From positions 1 to 64,000 of the forward strand of contig JAMKCH010010243.1 in NCBI GenBank assembly GCA_023653785.1: a stretch of DNA of 64,000 bases. The letters run 5' to 3'. How positions within the stretch are numbered: position 1 is the first letter of the stretch; every line of letters begins with the position of its first letter. This stretch comes from Ophioderma brevispina (taxonomy: Eukaryota; Echinodermata; Ophiuroidea; Amphilepidida; Ophiodermatidae). A model generated the notes under the pieces. The model saw only the letters and a program-made list of their open reading frames with translations. It searched no databases and was not told where the DNA came from. The position numbers and the translations under genes are program-made. This document shows positions 46,531 to 57,228 of the stretch, piece by piece.

Positions 46531-47222
46531 CACACCATTTACGTGTCGTCTTGGCACACAGCGCCGCCCATTGTTGAATCTTGGCAAACCTTGGCAAATC
46601 TTCACTGCGCTAGGGAGTTATCAACCACATCATATATCGGCTGAGCGTGGGAAACTCCACGTACACACAGTGTCAGATAGCGTTGATTCGGATTTTTTGT
46701 ATATTGCGGTACACTGGAGATTGCACAAACTACTTGGCCTATCGTAACGATTTACGCACCAAAATATTCCTAACTAAATTGTCTAGTTAGCTGACTAGTT
46801 TATAATATAGGTTTATTTTTGGAAAAAGGCGAAAAAACGTGAAAAATACGATCCATAAAAGCATTTTTCTTACCTTATCAGCTCTTATCAGCTGGCTCAA
46901 TTCTCGATTGCTGTTGTCAAGTCATGCCACACGCCAGGCTTACAAAAACTAGTGAGCTAAGGGGTCTTTTTTGTCAGGAACCCATTTCTAACATCAGATT
47001 GATCACCTGATTCGTTGATTTCGCGATATCCAAGGTACTGCGAAACCGTTTTTTCATTCCTTGTTCAAGCTAATCGCAGAGCCTTTAACACAGCGTTTGG
47101 CTGCTAGGGAGTCCCATGACGTAGCACATGTCTAAGAATAGCCGGCCAATTAGCGATGCGGATACCGAATAGGTGGCGCTGTGTCCCAGCACTAGAGATA
47201 CTATGGAAGTGTAAATGGTGTG
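46531..47222. mobile_element. MITE-like element with CACACCATTTAC termini, 692 bp
   Basis: The inverted termini CACACCATTTAC and GTAAATGGTGTG are flanked by ATGA on both sides. A second inverted pair, CACAGCGCC and GGCGCTGTG, lies 15-35 bases inside each end. The interior includes CTTGGCAAACCTTGGCAAAT and a stretch that mimics an exon ending at GATAAG|GTAAGA on the minus strand (46873), which is stopped just upstream. The superfamily is not clear. Confidence 0.55.
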
Positions 47223-47334
47223 ATGAGACAGACACAGTGGTATGCCGCCACACAGAATCATCTGATGCAGAATTTGTTTTATTTATGGACTAACAATATT
47301 TTAAGTAGTGGCTGGCATTCACCATGATATAAAC

Positions 47335-47501
47335 CAGGGGTTCTCAATTATTTCAGCTTGAAGGACCAAAACATGTTTGAAAATTCCCTACTTGAGGGCC
47401 AAATACACCTGAAATTCTATGTTTCCCTTTATATTTTAGAGCAAGTTGCGGGCCAATAATTAATGGTTGGCGGGCCACAGGTTGCCTATTGCGAACCCTT
47501 G
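47335..47501. mobile_element. hAT MITE, 167 bp, perfect 8-bp TSD
   Basis: CAGGGGTTCTCAATTATTTC at the left and GCGAACCCTTG at the right match hAT/Charlie-type termini. ATATAAAC is repeated exactly on both flanks (47327-47334 and 47502-47509). Inside are GAGGGCCAAA and GGGCCAATAATTAATGG then GCGGGCCACAGG, the paired GGGCC words common in this hAT group. No coding capacity. Confidence 0.9.
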
Positions 47502-47509
47502 ATATAAAC

Positions 47510-49017
47510 AATTTAGTATAACAATAAATCCTAGCTTTTAAAATGAACCAACCTACACAAGCTGTGTGAAATAAGTTACTTGCATGATGATACTTTATCT
47601 GATATCGTTTCACAATGGATAGGTGAGCACCAATGATATTACATGTTTGTGGCATAAAACCCTACCCACTGATAAAGAACAATGATTTTTGTCTTTATGA
47701 TGAAATATACTCTTTCAAGCTGGCCTACTACCACATTAAAAAGAAAACAGAGATTCTTCTTAAGTGTTACAGCCAGATTTCGGAATTCACTTCACCTATG
47801 TGACAGTCATCAATATCATTTCTTTCCAAAAAGATATTCACAACAAATGCCTACTGGGCAGCTTGTAATTTAATAGCTATATCAAAATGAAAAAAAAAAC
47901 CTAAATCTTTTACTATTCCAATTTGGATTGACAGTTTGACTGGCATCTCCTCCAGACGGGGCTAGCCCACCTGACAGTTTCAAAGTTATGAATAAGTTAC
48001 ATTTCCTACACTCACACATACACATTCACACTTTTTCACCTTGGGTAGCTTCCACAGATACACTGGAGTCTCATCGCTTCTGGCAATGCCATCTATAAAT
48101 AACAACACAACGATTCTGATACAAATTGCGCAAAAAAAAATGTGCTTACACGCTCGCGGGCGAGGTGACACTGCCATTTTTAGTGGGTCAGCCAATGAAC
48201 TGAGGATCATTGTCTGCTAAATACGGGACAAAACCAACTACCACGCCAGTCAAACACGAATTAGACGTTTGCGCCCGGCTTACGTTTCACCCAAACAAAC
48301 CCGGTCGTTTTGTCTCACGTCGCTGGCATAAATGAGTTTTCAAAACGAGCTAAAATAACTTCCCCACTGGGCACGGCCATGGTCGGCAGCCTGATTATCC
48401 CCACCACAGTGTCAAGCTGGAGAAATGGACACTAATCTCAAGTTTATTTTAATACAAAAAATACCATTTTGCTCTCTTCTTTTAAACTTACTTATTATGG
48501 GGTAAAAACAAACCCCCCCTTTGGGCAAAAAGAAACAAGTGCAGTTGGTAGTTGTTGCAGTGCTATTGATCCCTGATTTGTCAATCATAATCGCTGAAGA
48601 ATGAAACTAAGCCAGTTACACTTACTGCAACAATAGCCTCAGGCTGGCTTGCCTAGTTGATCTTTTTCCCCTTCTCTCTCTTCACAAGAATCCATTAATA
48701 TTCATGCACTCACTTTTTATTGGCATGTATGCAACAAGTCAGCCATGTGCAAGGTGATCGATGAAAAACCGTATGTGCTGGGGAGGCATTTAGTTTCAAC
48801 CTAGGATTTTCAAGAATACCACAGCATGATTTTTACTAACAAAAGGTTCCAAAATGATTTTTTTAATCATTTGAAACATCCAGAGTTAAACTCTGTGGAA
48901 GTTTCAAACATTTTCTACATTTCTGCATTTGAATCAAGACAAAATGTTGAATGAAAGAAACAATCAGAGGAAGTTGATTTGTTGAAATTCTAATACGAAG
49001 CAGGGGATATCTTATCA
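47510..49017. other. Intronic/intergenic stretch with a CpG-richer patch
   Basis: The patch at ~48140-48370 (CGCTCGCGGGCGAGG, GTTTGCGCCCGGCTTACG) is CpG-rich for this window and could be a promoter. Two small minus-strand exons (48150-48177 and 48040-48092) can be drawn there but do not connect in phase to gene 2. Confidence 0.35.
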
Positions 49018-49200
49018 CTATGAGTTACAATATGCTCATCCACCAAGGACACAGTTCAGTGGGTTGTACTTGTACATACATTTTCATGAACTGAACTTGT
49101 GTGATCATATATCATACCCAAAAACCAGGGGGTGTATTTTCTAAATACATTGAGGAATGAAAGTTACTGAAACTGTGCCAAGGGAATTGAGATTTTACTA
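49018..49200. repeat. Dispersed repeat, family D, copy 2
   Basis: CTATGAGTTACAATATGCTC, CACAGTTCAGTG, AAAACCAGGGGGTGTATTTT and GGAATGAAAGTTACTGAAAC align with 24469-24660. It ends at the donor of the gene 2 exon, so it lies in the intron. Confidence 0.6.
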
Positions 49201-49201
49201 C

Positions 49202-49398
49202 CTCATAGTGTATTCGCCCTCTGCATGTTTCAGCATTTGCAGGTAGAGCCTCAAATGAGCATTGGAGTAACTGAGGGTGTTACATAACAATGCAACCACC
49301 TCTTGCAAGGTCAATGCCTCGGTCAATGGTTTTGTGTACAAAGAATTGAACTGTTGTGTAACTGCTTCCAGTTCGGGCTCCCCACGCAAATAGCGAAA
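49202..49398 (-). CDS. Internal exon of gene 2 (helical domain, unrecognised)
   Basis: The minus-strand acceptor TATTGGCTTTTTGCACAG is followed in phase 0 by FRYLRGEPELEAVTQQFNSL and then 45 further codons. These include LTEALTLQEVVALLCNTLSY and NAHLRLYLQMLKHAEGEYTM. The exon ends AG|GTAGTA with two bases carried over. The text is helical and leucine-rich, like part of an all-alpha protein-interaction domain, and is clearly richer in coding character than its surroundings. It splices in phase to 45177-45237 and then 42445-42516. Upstream exons must lie beyond 49.4 kb but were not found. No family is claimed. Confidence 0.68.
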
Positions 49399-49948
49399 CT
49401 GTGCAAAAAGCCAATATAAACCTGTAAGAATATGTTTAGAAGGAGCATTTGATATATTGCCATTGGAACACTTTTGGTTTAAAAAAAGATTATTCTCATG
49501 CTCCTCATAGCTTCATGAAATTTCAGTTCAACACCAAATATCTTATTCTAAAGGACAGTGTTAAACTTATCTATTCTTGGGCAGGGTTATATTTGCATCT
49601 GTTAGCTTCTTCTTAGCGTATCCACAAGTCTCATGGCTTGTGGTGGTGTCAGGATTTATTCAACAAGCTGATCCAGGGCCGTGTGTATCCATGATATGGA
49701 CGCTCCTAACATGGCCCGCTTTGAGGCTGGGGTGGAATGGGAACAGTCAGGGATTTTCACCCTACGCTTATTCGACACTGGCTATGATGTACATGTACAG
49801 TTGTGACTCTCTGTCAGCTAAAAAGTATGTTTTCTCTGTACACTGTTTTTTTTAAATTATGCATAAAGCACATCACATGTCGACGAATAATATGATAACA
49901 TGAATCTCTGTTTCTTGACATGAGCTCTCCAGGAAGAACTTTTTTGAT

Positions 49949-50015
49949 AGGCAGAACATTTTTGATACTCAAAAGTAGCCCAACTGGGCGAGTAAAAGTT
50001 CAGTATTAGCAATAC
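49949..50015. repeat. Left member of a direct repeat flanking the 50-kb palindrome
   Basis: TTTTGATACTCAAAAGTAGC then CCAACTGGGCGAG and GTATTAGCAATACT recurs at about 50610-50668 as TTTTGATGCTCAAAAGTAGC then CCAAATAGGGG and GTATTGACAATACT. The pair brackets the palindromic element. Confidence 0.65.
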
Positions 50016-50023
50016 TCCCTTAA

Positions 50024-50578
50024 AGGGCCATGGTCCAATTGCTAATAGCCTCCTCCCCAGAACCCCAGATTTTACTGGCAGTAGTAAAAATGTTGGTATC
50101 TGAAGCAAGCTACTATTTTTCTCATTTACCCTGTGAAATCTTAGGGCTAATGGATGTTTGACTTGGAAGTTATGAGCAAAAAGGTGTCCAATTTTGGTTG
50201 ACCATATTAAATTTACAAAGTACCCTGTAGGGTTTACAAAATCACATTTTTAGCTCTTACATCAAAACAAATTGAAATATAGGTGTGGAACTTTACAGGT
50301 GGGGTTTGGGGTGAAGGCCATTCTATCAAGATAAAAACTTAACATACTTTAATTCGGCCACAATTTAATTATATAAAGTTTTCATCTTGATTGAATGAAC
50401 CTCGACTTAAATGGGGTACTTCATGCTCAAAACATCCAAACCAAATATCTTTTTGCCCTAAGATTTTACAGGGTAATGAGAAAATAGTAGCTTTCTTTAG
50501 ACACCGATATTTTGACCACTTTCAAGTAAAATTTATGGTACTGGGGACTAGGCTATTTACTGATCAGGTCATTGACCT
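50024..50578. mobile_element. TTAA-type element, family B, palindromic dimer
   Basis: The left part (50024-50350) is the family B monomer as at 23298. The right part (~50375-50578) is the same sequence inverted: ACCCTGTGAAATCTTAGGGC on the left against CCCTAAGATTTTACAGGGT on the right, and AAGCTACTATTTTTCTCATT against ATGAGAAAATAGTAGCTTTC. The left flank is TTAA; the right flank is ATAA, a decayed duplication. It looks like a head-to-head fusion of two monomers. Confidence 0.8.
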
Positions 50579-50609
50579 ATAACTACAACATCCTTTTATG
50601 AAAACTCAT

Positions 50610-50668
50610 TTTGATGCTCAAAAGTAGCCCAAATAGGGGTAAGTGGAGTATTGACAATACTGCCTACC
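50610..50668. repeat. Right member of the direct repeat flanking the 50-kb palindrome
   Basis: Second copy of the ~60 bp sequence at 49949-50015. Confidence 0.65.
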
Positions 50669-51206
50669 TATATCAACATCCAAATAAAGCAAGACACTTG
50701 CCAATCCAAACTGCACTCAACATTGCCCAAACAACATTATCTTGCATCACTTAAGTGTTAATTGCACCATTGTTACCTGTCACATATGACAACACCTGAC
50801 TGTAAACATTTGTTTTGGTCTCTAATGTTCTTAAAAGTGGTACCTGACTGTACTACACACAGACCACACAGAGGGGAATCATAACACAAATATGCCTAGC
50901 AAACAATGCCCTTTTCTCAAGTTTGCTGTGCTATGTACTGAAAAGAAAAACACCAGCCGTGTCTAGGACATCAAAAATGGACATGGTGGACAGTCAATAA
51001 TCCGTCGCCCTTCTCTGACCATGGTCAGTCATCCTCTCACCAGCATCAGCATGAGAATTTAACCTTTTAGGAGATGTAGTTGGAAATGGCTGCTTTCAGC
51101 ATGAAAAATGCATTCAAATAAGTCCAATCAAGCCTAGTCTTAAGTCAGTGGCTTTTGAGATGTCTTCCCAAATGACCTGCAGCCATTTCAAAAGCCATTG
51201 ACTTAA

Positions 51207-51548
51207 AGACACTATCAGTGATCCACCCGAAAGAGTCAACATATCTGAAATTTGTAGGAATAGCTTGAAAGTGAAGGATAAGTTATTTTTTCCATCTGAA
51301 AAATAGATAGAAAACTAAGAAAATAGTACTTTCAAAGATATGGATCTCCACTCAATTATTGGTATGTAGTAGTAGGTGTCCGTACGGACAGTTATGACTA
51401 AAATATCTGATTTTGTCCTTATTAGGCTGCTTGTGGGCCTATCACTTGTAGGCATGTTAGGACACCTATAACTGTTACAAAACATGCAAAAATCTGATTT
51501 TTGATGATTTTTTCCATTTTCTGCTTTAACAAATCACTGATAGTGCCT
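51207..51548. mobile_element. TTAA-type MITE, family F, 342 bp
   Basis: Perfect TTAA flanks (51203-51206 and 51549-51552) and inverted termini AGACACTATCAGTGAT / ATCACTGATAGTGCCT. The right ~220 bp, read inverted, aligns with the left end of the 57 kb element, including AAAAATC.GATTTTTGCATG, AACTGTCCG.A.GGACACC and ATATCTTTGAA. It is therefore a short derivative of the same family. Confidence 0.87.
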
Positions 51549-51964
51549 TTAAGTATTATAACCTATACAGAATCTACCAGAATTTAAAGGGTTATTCCTA
51601 TCATAATTACTAGCTTTTGTTCCGGGAGACTGCTAGACTATTGGATGGCGACTGTGGTATGAAAGGGACCACTGGTTAACTCCTTGCCTACATGCCCATT
51701 ATCCAATGTATAACTGATACTAGTGATAGACACCATTTTATTTGCAGCAGTCAGAACCCCCAGTTCATGTCTTTTATCCAGTTCTTTAGACACCCTGTTC
51801 TTGTGTACTATAGTTTTAAGATCATGTTTCTCCAAAAACATTCACATTTTAGCTCCTTTGCCAAAAAAAAAAAATTGGGAATATAATTTGTATTTCTTCA
51901 GTTCCACAACCTCTAATTTTGCCCAAAATTAAGTTCCTCAGACTTTAAGAAAACGACACGAGGG

Positions 51965-52110
51965 CATGTGTGGTCCAGTGGATACAACGACCGACTCATA
52001 ATCTGAAGGTTGTAGGTTCGAGTCCCGCTGCGGCCAACGTGTTGTGCACTTGGACAAGGCAATTTCACCTTAAGAGAAATCTCTTGTATGATTATTTTTT
52101 TCTTCAGGCT
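51965..52110 (+). repeat. tRNA-Met-like SINE, 5' part
   Basis: The head begins at about 51962 with GGCATGTGTGGTCCAGTGG (A-box-like). The anticodon loop CTCATAAT carries CAT as in tRNA-Met, and GGTTCGAGTCC at 52015-52025 is a perfect B-box. After GCGGCCAAC comes GTTGTGCACTTGGACAAGGC, a body motif frequent in invertebrate tRNA SINEs. The acceptor stem is imperfect, so this is a SINE and not a tRNA gene. Confidence 0.75.
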
Positions 52111-53519
52111 GGAATCAAGAAAATAAAAGTCAGTCTTCAGGTGTTGGTAATGAAAAGGAAATGCATCTTGACTAGGCCTAAAGGTACTCATTTAAATTAC
52201 TACCCACATCTTGTAACCAATATTCATGTTAAATCCCTTGATATTTTGTCAGTTTTTGGCAAATTTCAAAGATGAAAAGCTAAGTCTTAAAGAAAGACTA
52301 AAGTTAAGCATCCTACTGGTTAATAATCTACAGTACTATGCTAATGTCCATTTCATATCAGATCACGAGCGCAAACACAGGTGCCCCGGCTATCTACGCC
52401 GTTGCCCCGGTGACAGCAAACACTGCAAGGCATGCACACACACACGTACACACCGTCTATACATGTGATGGATACCACGTCCGGACACCAAACAAGGTTG
52501 CTGGACCAAGCTTTAGAAGAATGAAGGCAAAATTACAACCTCCCTCAAATGCATTTATTTTTTCATTAAGAGTCGGATGAATAACAGGCGCGGTCCTAAG
52601 TGCTTTTGAATAATAAAGGAGTGATCAATAAATTCTTCAGGGCTGGCTTGGTCGGTTTGTCAAAAATTTAAGATGGAAATCTGAGGACCTGCAGTTAATC
52701 AGCTGATGTGCTAGACTTGGAAAAATCATGGCAGAAATGCAATTTTCAAATCAAATTAAACCCGTACATACTCATCAGTTTTTTGATAAATTCAGTTCAT
52801 ATTGATGAATTATGAGGACAAAACAATCATCTCAAAAAAATTTGTAATCTGACAAATGTGTGTGTCATCAATCACAACACATTTACCCAAATTCAGTTCT
52901 TAATGAATATCTGGTGCTTGACAATCGCTTTGCTCACAGGAAATTGTTGGTACCAAAGTCTTATCGTTGAACCTGTGACGTACATTGTTAATCAGTGATT
53001 GGTCGTCTTTTCAAAACGGCCCGGTTCTAGAACGGCAAAGCGTAGCAAACAAGTTTTTTATCACCCTGGTCTGATAGCTAAACAGCCTCCCTATTGTCCG
53101 TGTACTCAGTAAACACACACCTAAAGAGCTTGCCTGATCTGAGCTCCAACATTAACTTCCATTGACTGGAGTTAGTGATTCAGTTTGGAGGAGAACACTC
53201 AAGTTTCTGTAAGAAATGTGTATTTGCTGTAACTTTCATGGCTTACCGTTGACTAAACTGAAGGGGATAATGCACACACACTTGATTTAGGTTATTATTC
53301 TAACCAACAGTCCAAGATGGCCTTCAATTTTGCCCTGAAACGATAAAAACTCAAGTACCATAGATATCGAGTTAATGAATGAACCAACCTCAAAGTGAGG
53401 AAACCACAAAACAGAGCCGCCGAATACTCGATTGTTTTTACCATGGCCGTGAATTAAGGTCAAACCAAATTTTTTTCCCCCTTTAAAAAAAAATTGCTAA
53501 CATCTTGATCCTGTTTCAG
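52111..53519. other. Unassigned sequence
   Basis: A GC-richer patch at ~52363-52497 is open in two frames and has an acceptor-like CATATCAG, but its donor is weak and it includes a CA repeat, so it was not called. Confidence 0.3.
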
Positions 53520-53735
53520 ATTGATAAACATTCTCTTCCTGCAACCAGTAATTTCTGTGCCAATGGACCTTTGGGAACTACTAACCACCATCGTCATATC
53601 TCAGCGTACATATTTACCCAACTACCTGAATGTTGGATTCCCCACTCAAACAAGGAAAACCCTGACCTAGCGCCTGTTATTGAGTTTTTCCAAGAAAATA
53701 TCTCCATTCATATTTGCAGGAACACAAATCTGTAG
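53520..53735 (+). CDS. Candidate terminal exon, plus strand
   Basis: A good plus-strand acceptor, CATCTTGATCCTGTTTCAG, is followed in phase 0 by IDKHSLPATSNFCANGPLGT, then 51 further codons to TAG. The text includes WIPHSNKENPDLAPVIEFFQ. It has two or three cysteines and no low complexity. No partner exon was found on this strand, so it may be a chance frame; the acceptor and even composition are the only support. Confidence 0.25.
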   Translation: MDKHSLPATSNFCANGPLGTTNHHRHISAYIFTQLPECWIPHSNKENPDLAPVIEFFQENISIHICRNTNL

Positions 53736-56439
53736 ATTTTGCATATTTTGTGTGTTTGTCAGGGTAATGACTGCAAAAACAGAACAATGTTGAGTTTTCC
53801 ACTGACTTGATTGTTTAGCATTCTTGTACGGGGGTTTGATAACATGAATGGACGGCATAATTTCAAAAGGCATTTTTTTTCCTTTCTCCACTTTCTTCAG
53901 ATAATAATGGATTTATGGAGATTTTCAAAGAGGATGTAAATTTTTGCTAACATTGCTATTAAAGTACACACTCCATGTTCAAATCTTGACTTTAAACAGC
54001 CCATAGAAGGTCTGAAGGTTGTGAATGAATGTTTGAAGGTCATCAAAAGTTGAAATTTTTTGCAAGGAATAATGTTATTGTAAATGGTAGCAAAGGTGAA
54101 TTAATAACAGGTTTCATTTTCTAACCACTGCAAAGGAGTTCATTTCCATGTCCCACTTGCCCATCTTTTCATTATTAACAAACTTCTACTTTAATCCTTA
54201 AAACTCTTGGATTCCAAACTAAAAATAGGAAGGCGGTCTTAAATAGGTGGTCCGATTATTGGTCAAAGATTATGTGGCCAGAGCAATATAATGACCCTAA
54301 TTGACACCGAATGACCTCTGACCTCATCGTTATGCCACAGATGACTTCTTACATCAATGTATAAGCATGCCAAGAATGAACTTGATCCATCACTGCAAAT
54401 GCCCGAAAAGCAGACAATATTTACCAAAATTTTGTAATACCAAAAGGTTTGACATACATACATGGACATTCCACATACATGATCACACACACGAATCATG
54501 CTAGCATGAGGTCTTTCCGATTACATCGGGGGGGGACCTAAAAAAAGAGGGTTTACACCAACAGCTCTAGAAAAAATGGAAAAAGAGGTGTTCTTATTGA
54601 TGTCACTCAAGTTTAGGTAGGGTGGGTGGAATGTGGATTAGCCCTTTGAATTTGCAATCTATAACAAAAGTTGCAAATCCCACTCAAATTCGTAGTGCGC
54701 TGAGTGTTGATAGCTTCAAGAGTTCTGTGTCAAATCATTTACTTGTTTCAACTCTCCTATGATTGTTAATGTGTTCTTCATTCTTCATTTTTTAAGCGCT
54801 TGTAAGTTGTTATGTTATGTGGCACAAAGCACCCAACTTGCAGCTCAGTATCTTGAGTTACTGTTTCAAGGCCTGGCTCGTGCACCTGTTCCGAATTAGG
54901 AGATGCCATAGGATTTTTGTGGTGATCAATGTGTAAGTGGCTCGAACCAAGTTAGCGTGAGCCAGTTGACCTGGCAACGGTCTTATTCTAACATGCTCTA
55001 CATCAGCGAATTGAGCCATTGCTGGTCATTCCATTGACCTTTCCCTGGGAACAATGACATGCCATAATATATTAGAGAAGAAGCTTTAAAAAAATGGTGT
55101 TGTTTCTTTTTTGGGGTTCTCATCCACTGGAATTGTCAGGGAGGCAAAAAGAGACCATAGTACTCCCCACTTTTACACAGGAGTTTAATACTGGGACCCA
55201 ATTACCACCGTCATTAATAAATTGCATTTAATAAACTAAACGAGCAATTCTAACATTGCAAATGGGAGGATTTGTTAGTTTCCTACTAGGCCAAACCTGC
55301 CATAAGTGTGATCATTCATGCAAAGATCATGAATGCATGTTTAACATTAATGTAACTATGTTTCTATAACCACAAGGAAGTTATCCATTGCTGATAGGCC
55401 TGAAATAGATTTGGGCGAACAACTTACTCTGAACATTCATAAAAAATATGGTATTCAGAGCATCTGGAATTATATAGATTTGTTGCAACCATCAATACCC
55501 ACTCAAATCAAACATTAAAAACCTCTTGTCAAACAAAATTATTTGCTCCTTACCCCTCCATATGACCATGGATTTGAAAAAACAGACTTTGCGTGTTTGC
55601 CAACACTAATATGCTGACACCATATGGCATATATAATTTATTGGTTCTAGTTATAGGGGCTATTATATCTTTCATTTTAATAGCCAATTAATAATATTTT
55701 TGAAGAACATTTATGGTTTAAAGTGCATTGAGCGATTTCAAGGCATATGTTATGATATTGTATAGATTAGACTAAAGACCAAAGATTACCATTTTGTATA
55801 TCGCTGAATCCATGGTCTTTTGTTTTCTAATTAAAAGCCTTAAAGGTGTGTTCTCTGGATATTCTAGTTGCCCCCCCCCCCCGATTTACACAGAATAGTG
55901 TAATTTTTTTAATATCAGATGAATGGAATGGATGTACTTTTCTCAAGGTCCTGAAGAAATTTTAGGCCTCAAATTTATTTCATTTCCATGATAGAGACAA
56001 AACTGCCATTTAATGGTTAACATCAATATTAACACAGTAATGAAAGGATTTTGCAATATGCATTATTGCTTCTACAATCTACACTCAAAACCACAAGTTT
56101 GTTTCCCATGCTACTTGGTAGGTAGTGTATGCAAGTGCCAGCCTCTCATATCAAGTAGAGAATACAATAGACATAAATCGGAACAAGCACCTTTAAGTGA
56201 TTCCAGGGAAACATTTCAATTTTCTTAAAACTAAAAATATAACATATTTAATTTAGAAAAACCAAAATAAGTACTTGGAAGCATTTCAAATTTGGCATTA
56301 GATATGCCTGAAATCAATGATAATGAAGCCGACTGGGGTAATTTTGGTCCAGAAATTCAGGGGATTTTAATGCATTTTGAGATTAAAATTAGTGGTAGAA
56401 TGAGTTTGAACCACTATTTGTTTAAAAAAAAACAGATAT
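53736..56439. other. 2.7-kb stretch without a supported gene
   Basis: Only short chance frames and short C or G runs (for example C14 near 55870) were seen. Confidence 0.35.
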
Positions 56440-57140
56440 TATATCAGCTGATATAATTTATAATCATAAGAAAAAGTGAGGGTACCAAACTGTCCTGTGG
56501 AACACCTTTAGCTGGTTGAAAGATGGAACTCTGACCTTTAATATCAAGAATCAATTCTTCTTGAAAGGAATGGCCTGATGTACCCAGCTGTCTTTCCATC
56601 AATACCATACTGATGAGTTTTAGCATTGTGCATTTAGGAGTGACGCAGAAATATAACAAAGCGAAGTCGGGATGACCATGAGTTTCAAGGTTATATGCCC
56701 AATCATGTATGGCAGAAACAAGATGGGTTTCAGAGGAAAACCAAGTCTAAATCCATGTTACCTAATGTTGCATATGTCATTGATGTCAAAGATGGGTAGC
56801 AATATGATTAAATATGATGCACTCTATTATTTTACACAGAAATCACATAAGCGATGCAGGCGGTAATTTCCTGATTCTCTTATTTCCCTTCTTGTAGATG
56901 GCAGACACCTAGCCTTTTGACCAATCATAAGGTACCTCTTCCAGCTCAATGACTGTTGGAAGAGAAATGTCCAAACACAAGACAATTCAGCAGCAAGCTC
57001 TTTGAGCACATATGCAGGCAGTTTGTCTGGGCCAGCTGCCCTATCTGGACAGATGTTTTCCAAACTTTTGTGATACACAAATAACCCCAAGTGAAGAGTA
57101 TGGTTTAGGTCCCAAATCTGGATGGGTACCAAGATTCCGG
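56440..57140 (-). pseudogene. LINE reverse transcriptase fragment
   Basis: On the minus strand from ~57130 down, DRAAGPDKLPAYVLKELAAE opens the RT domain. Next come a WK.AR.-P.Y segment, a decayed NYR..SL, HGFR-type sequence near 56740, HDWAYNLETHGHPD near 56690, and SSIFQPAKGVPQDSL then VPSLFLMIINYIS at ~56460-56510 (the GVPQGS...GPLLFL.YIN motif). The F-A-D-D motif is missing because the copy is truncated. Frame breaks and a changed key glycine make it inactive. It belongs to the CR1/Jockey-like group. Confidence 0.8.
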
Positions 57141-57228
57141 GTGAACTGTGTATGTTGACTCACATAGTGCATCTTTACAGTCCTAGTCCATTGCCGGCCC
57201 ACAGCCAAGGGCATTCAGGCTTAATTAA

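Noticed and set aside
46872..46908. Minus-strand exon-like NRELSQLIRADK ending at GTAAGA
   Set aside because: It lies inside the 46531-47222 element, a TGA sits just upstream, and the acceptor lacks a pyrimidine tract.
48040..48177. Two small minus-strand exons giving MAVSPRPRA then YGIARSDETPVYLWKLPK
   Set aside because: They join each other in phase in a CpG-richer patch, but the pair ends in phase 0 and cannot enter the 45237 exon, which needs two bases. They could skip to 42516, but nothing supports it.
51638..51841. Minus-strand ORF with VSKELDKRHELGVLTAANKM
   Set aside because: Protein-like text, but an equally open plus-strand frame overlaps it, and no border or family could be established.
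51962..52036. Functional tRNA-Met gene
   Set aside because: A- and B-boxes and a CAT anticodon are present, but the acceptor stem mismatches and a SINE body follows.
52363..52497. GC-richer exon-like patch, plus strand
   Set aside because: Open in two frames, contains a CA repeat, and the donor AAG|GTTGCT is weak.
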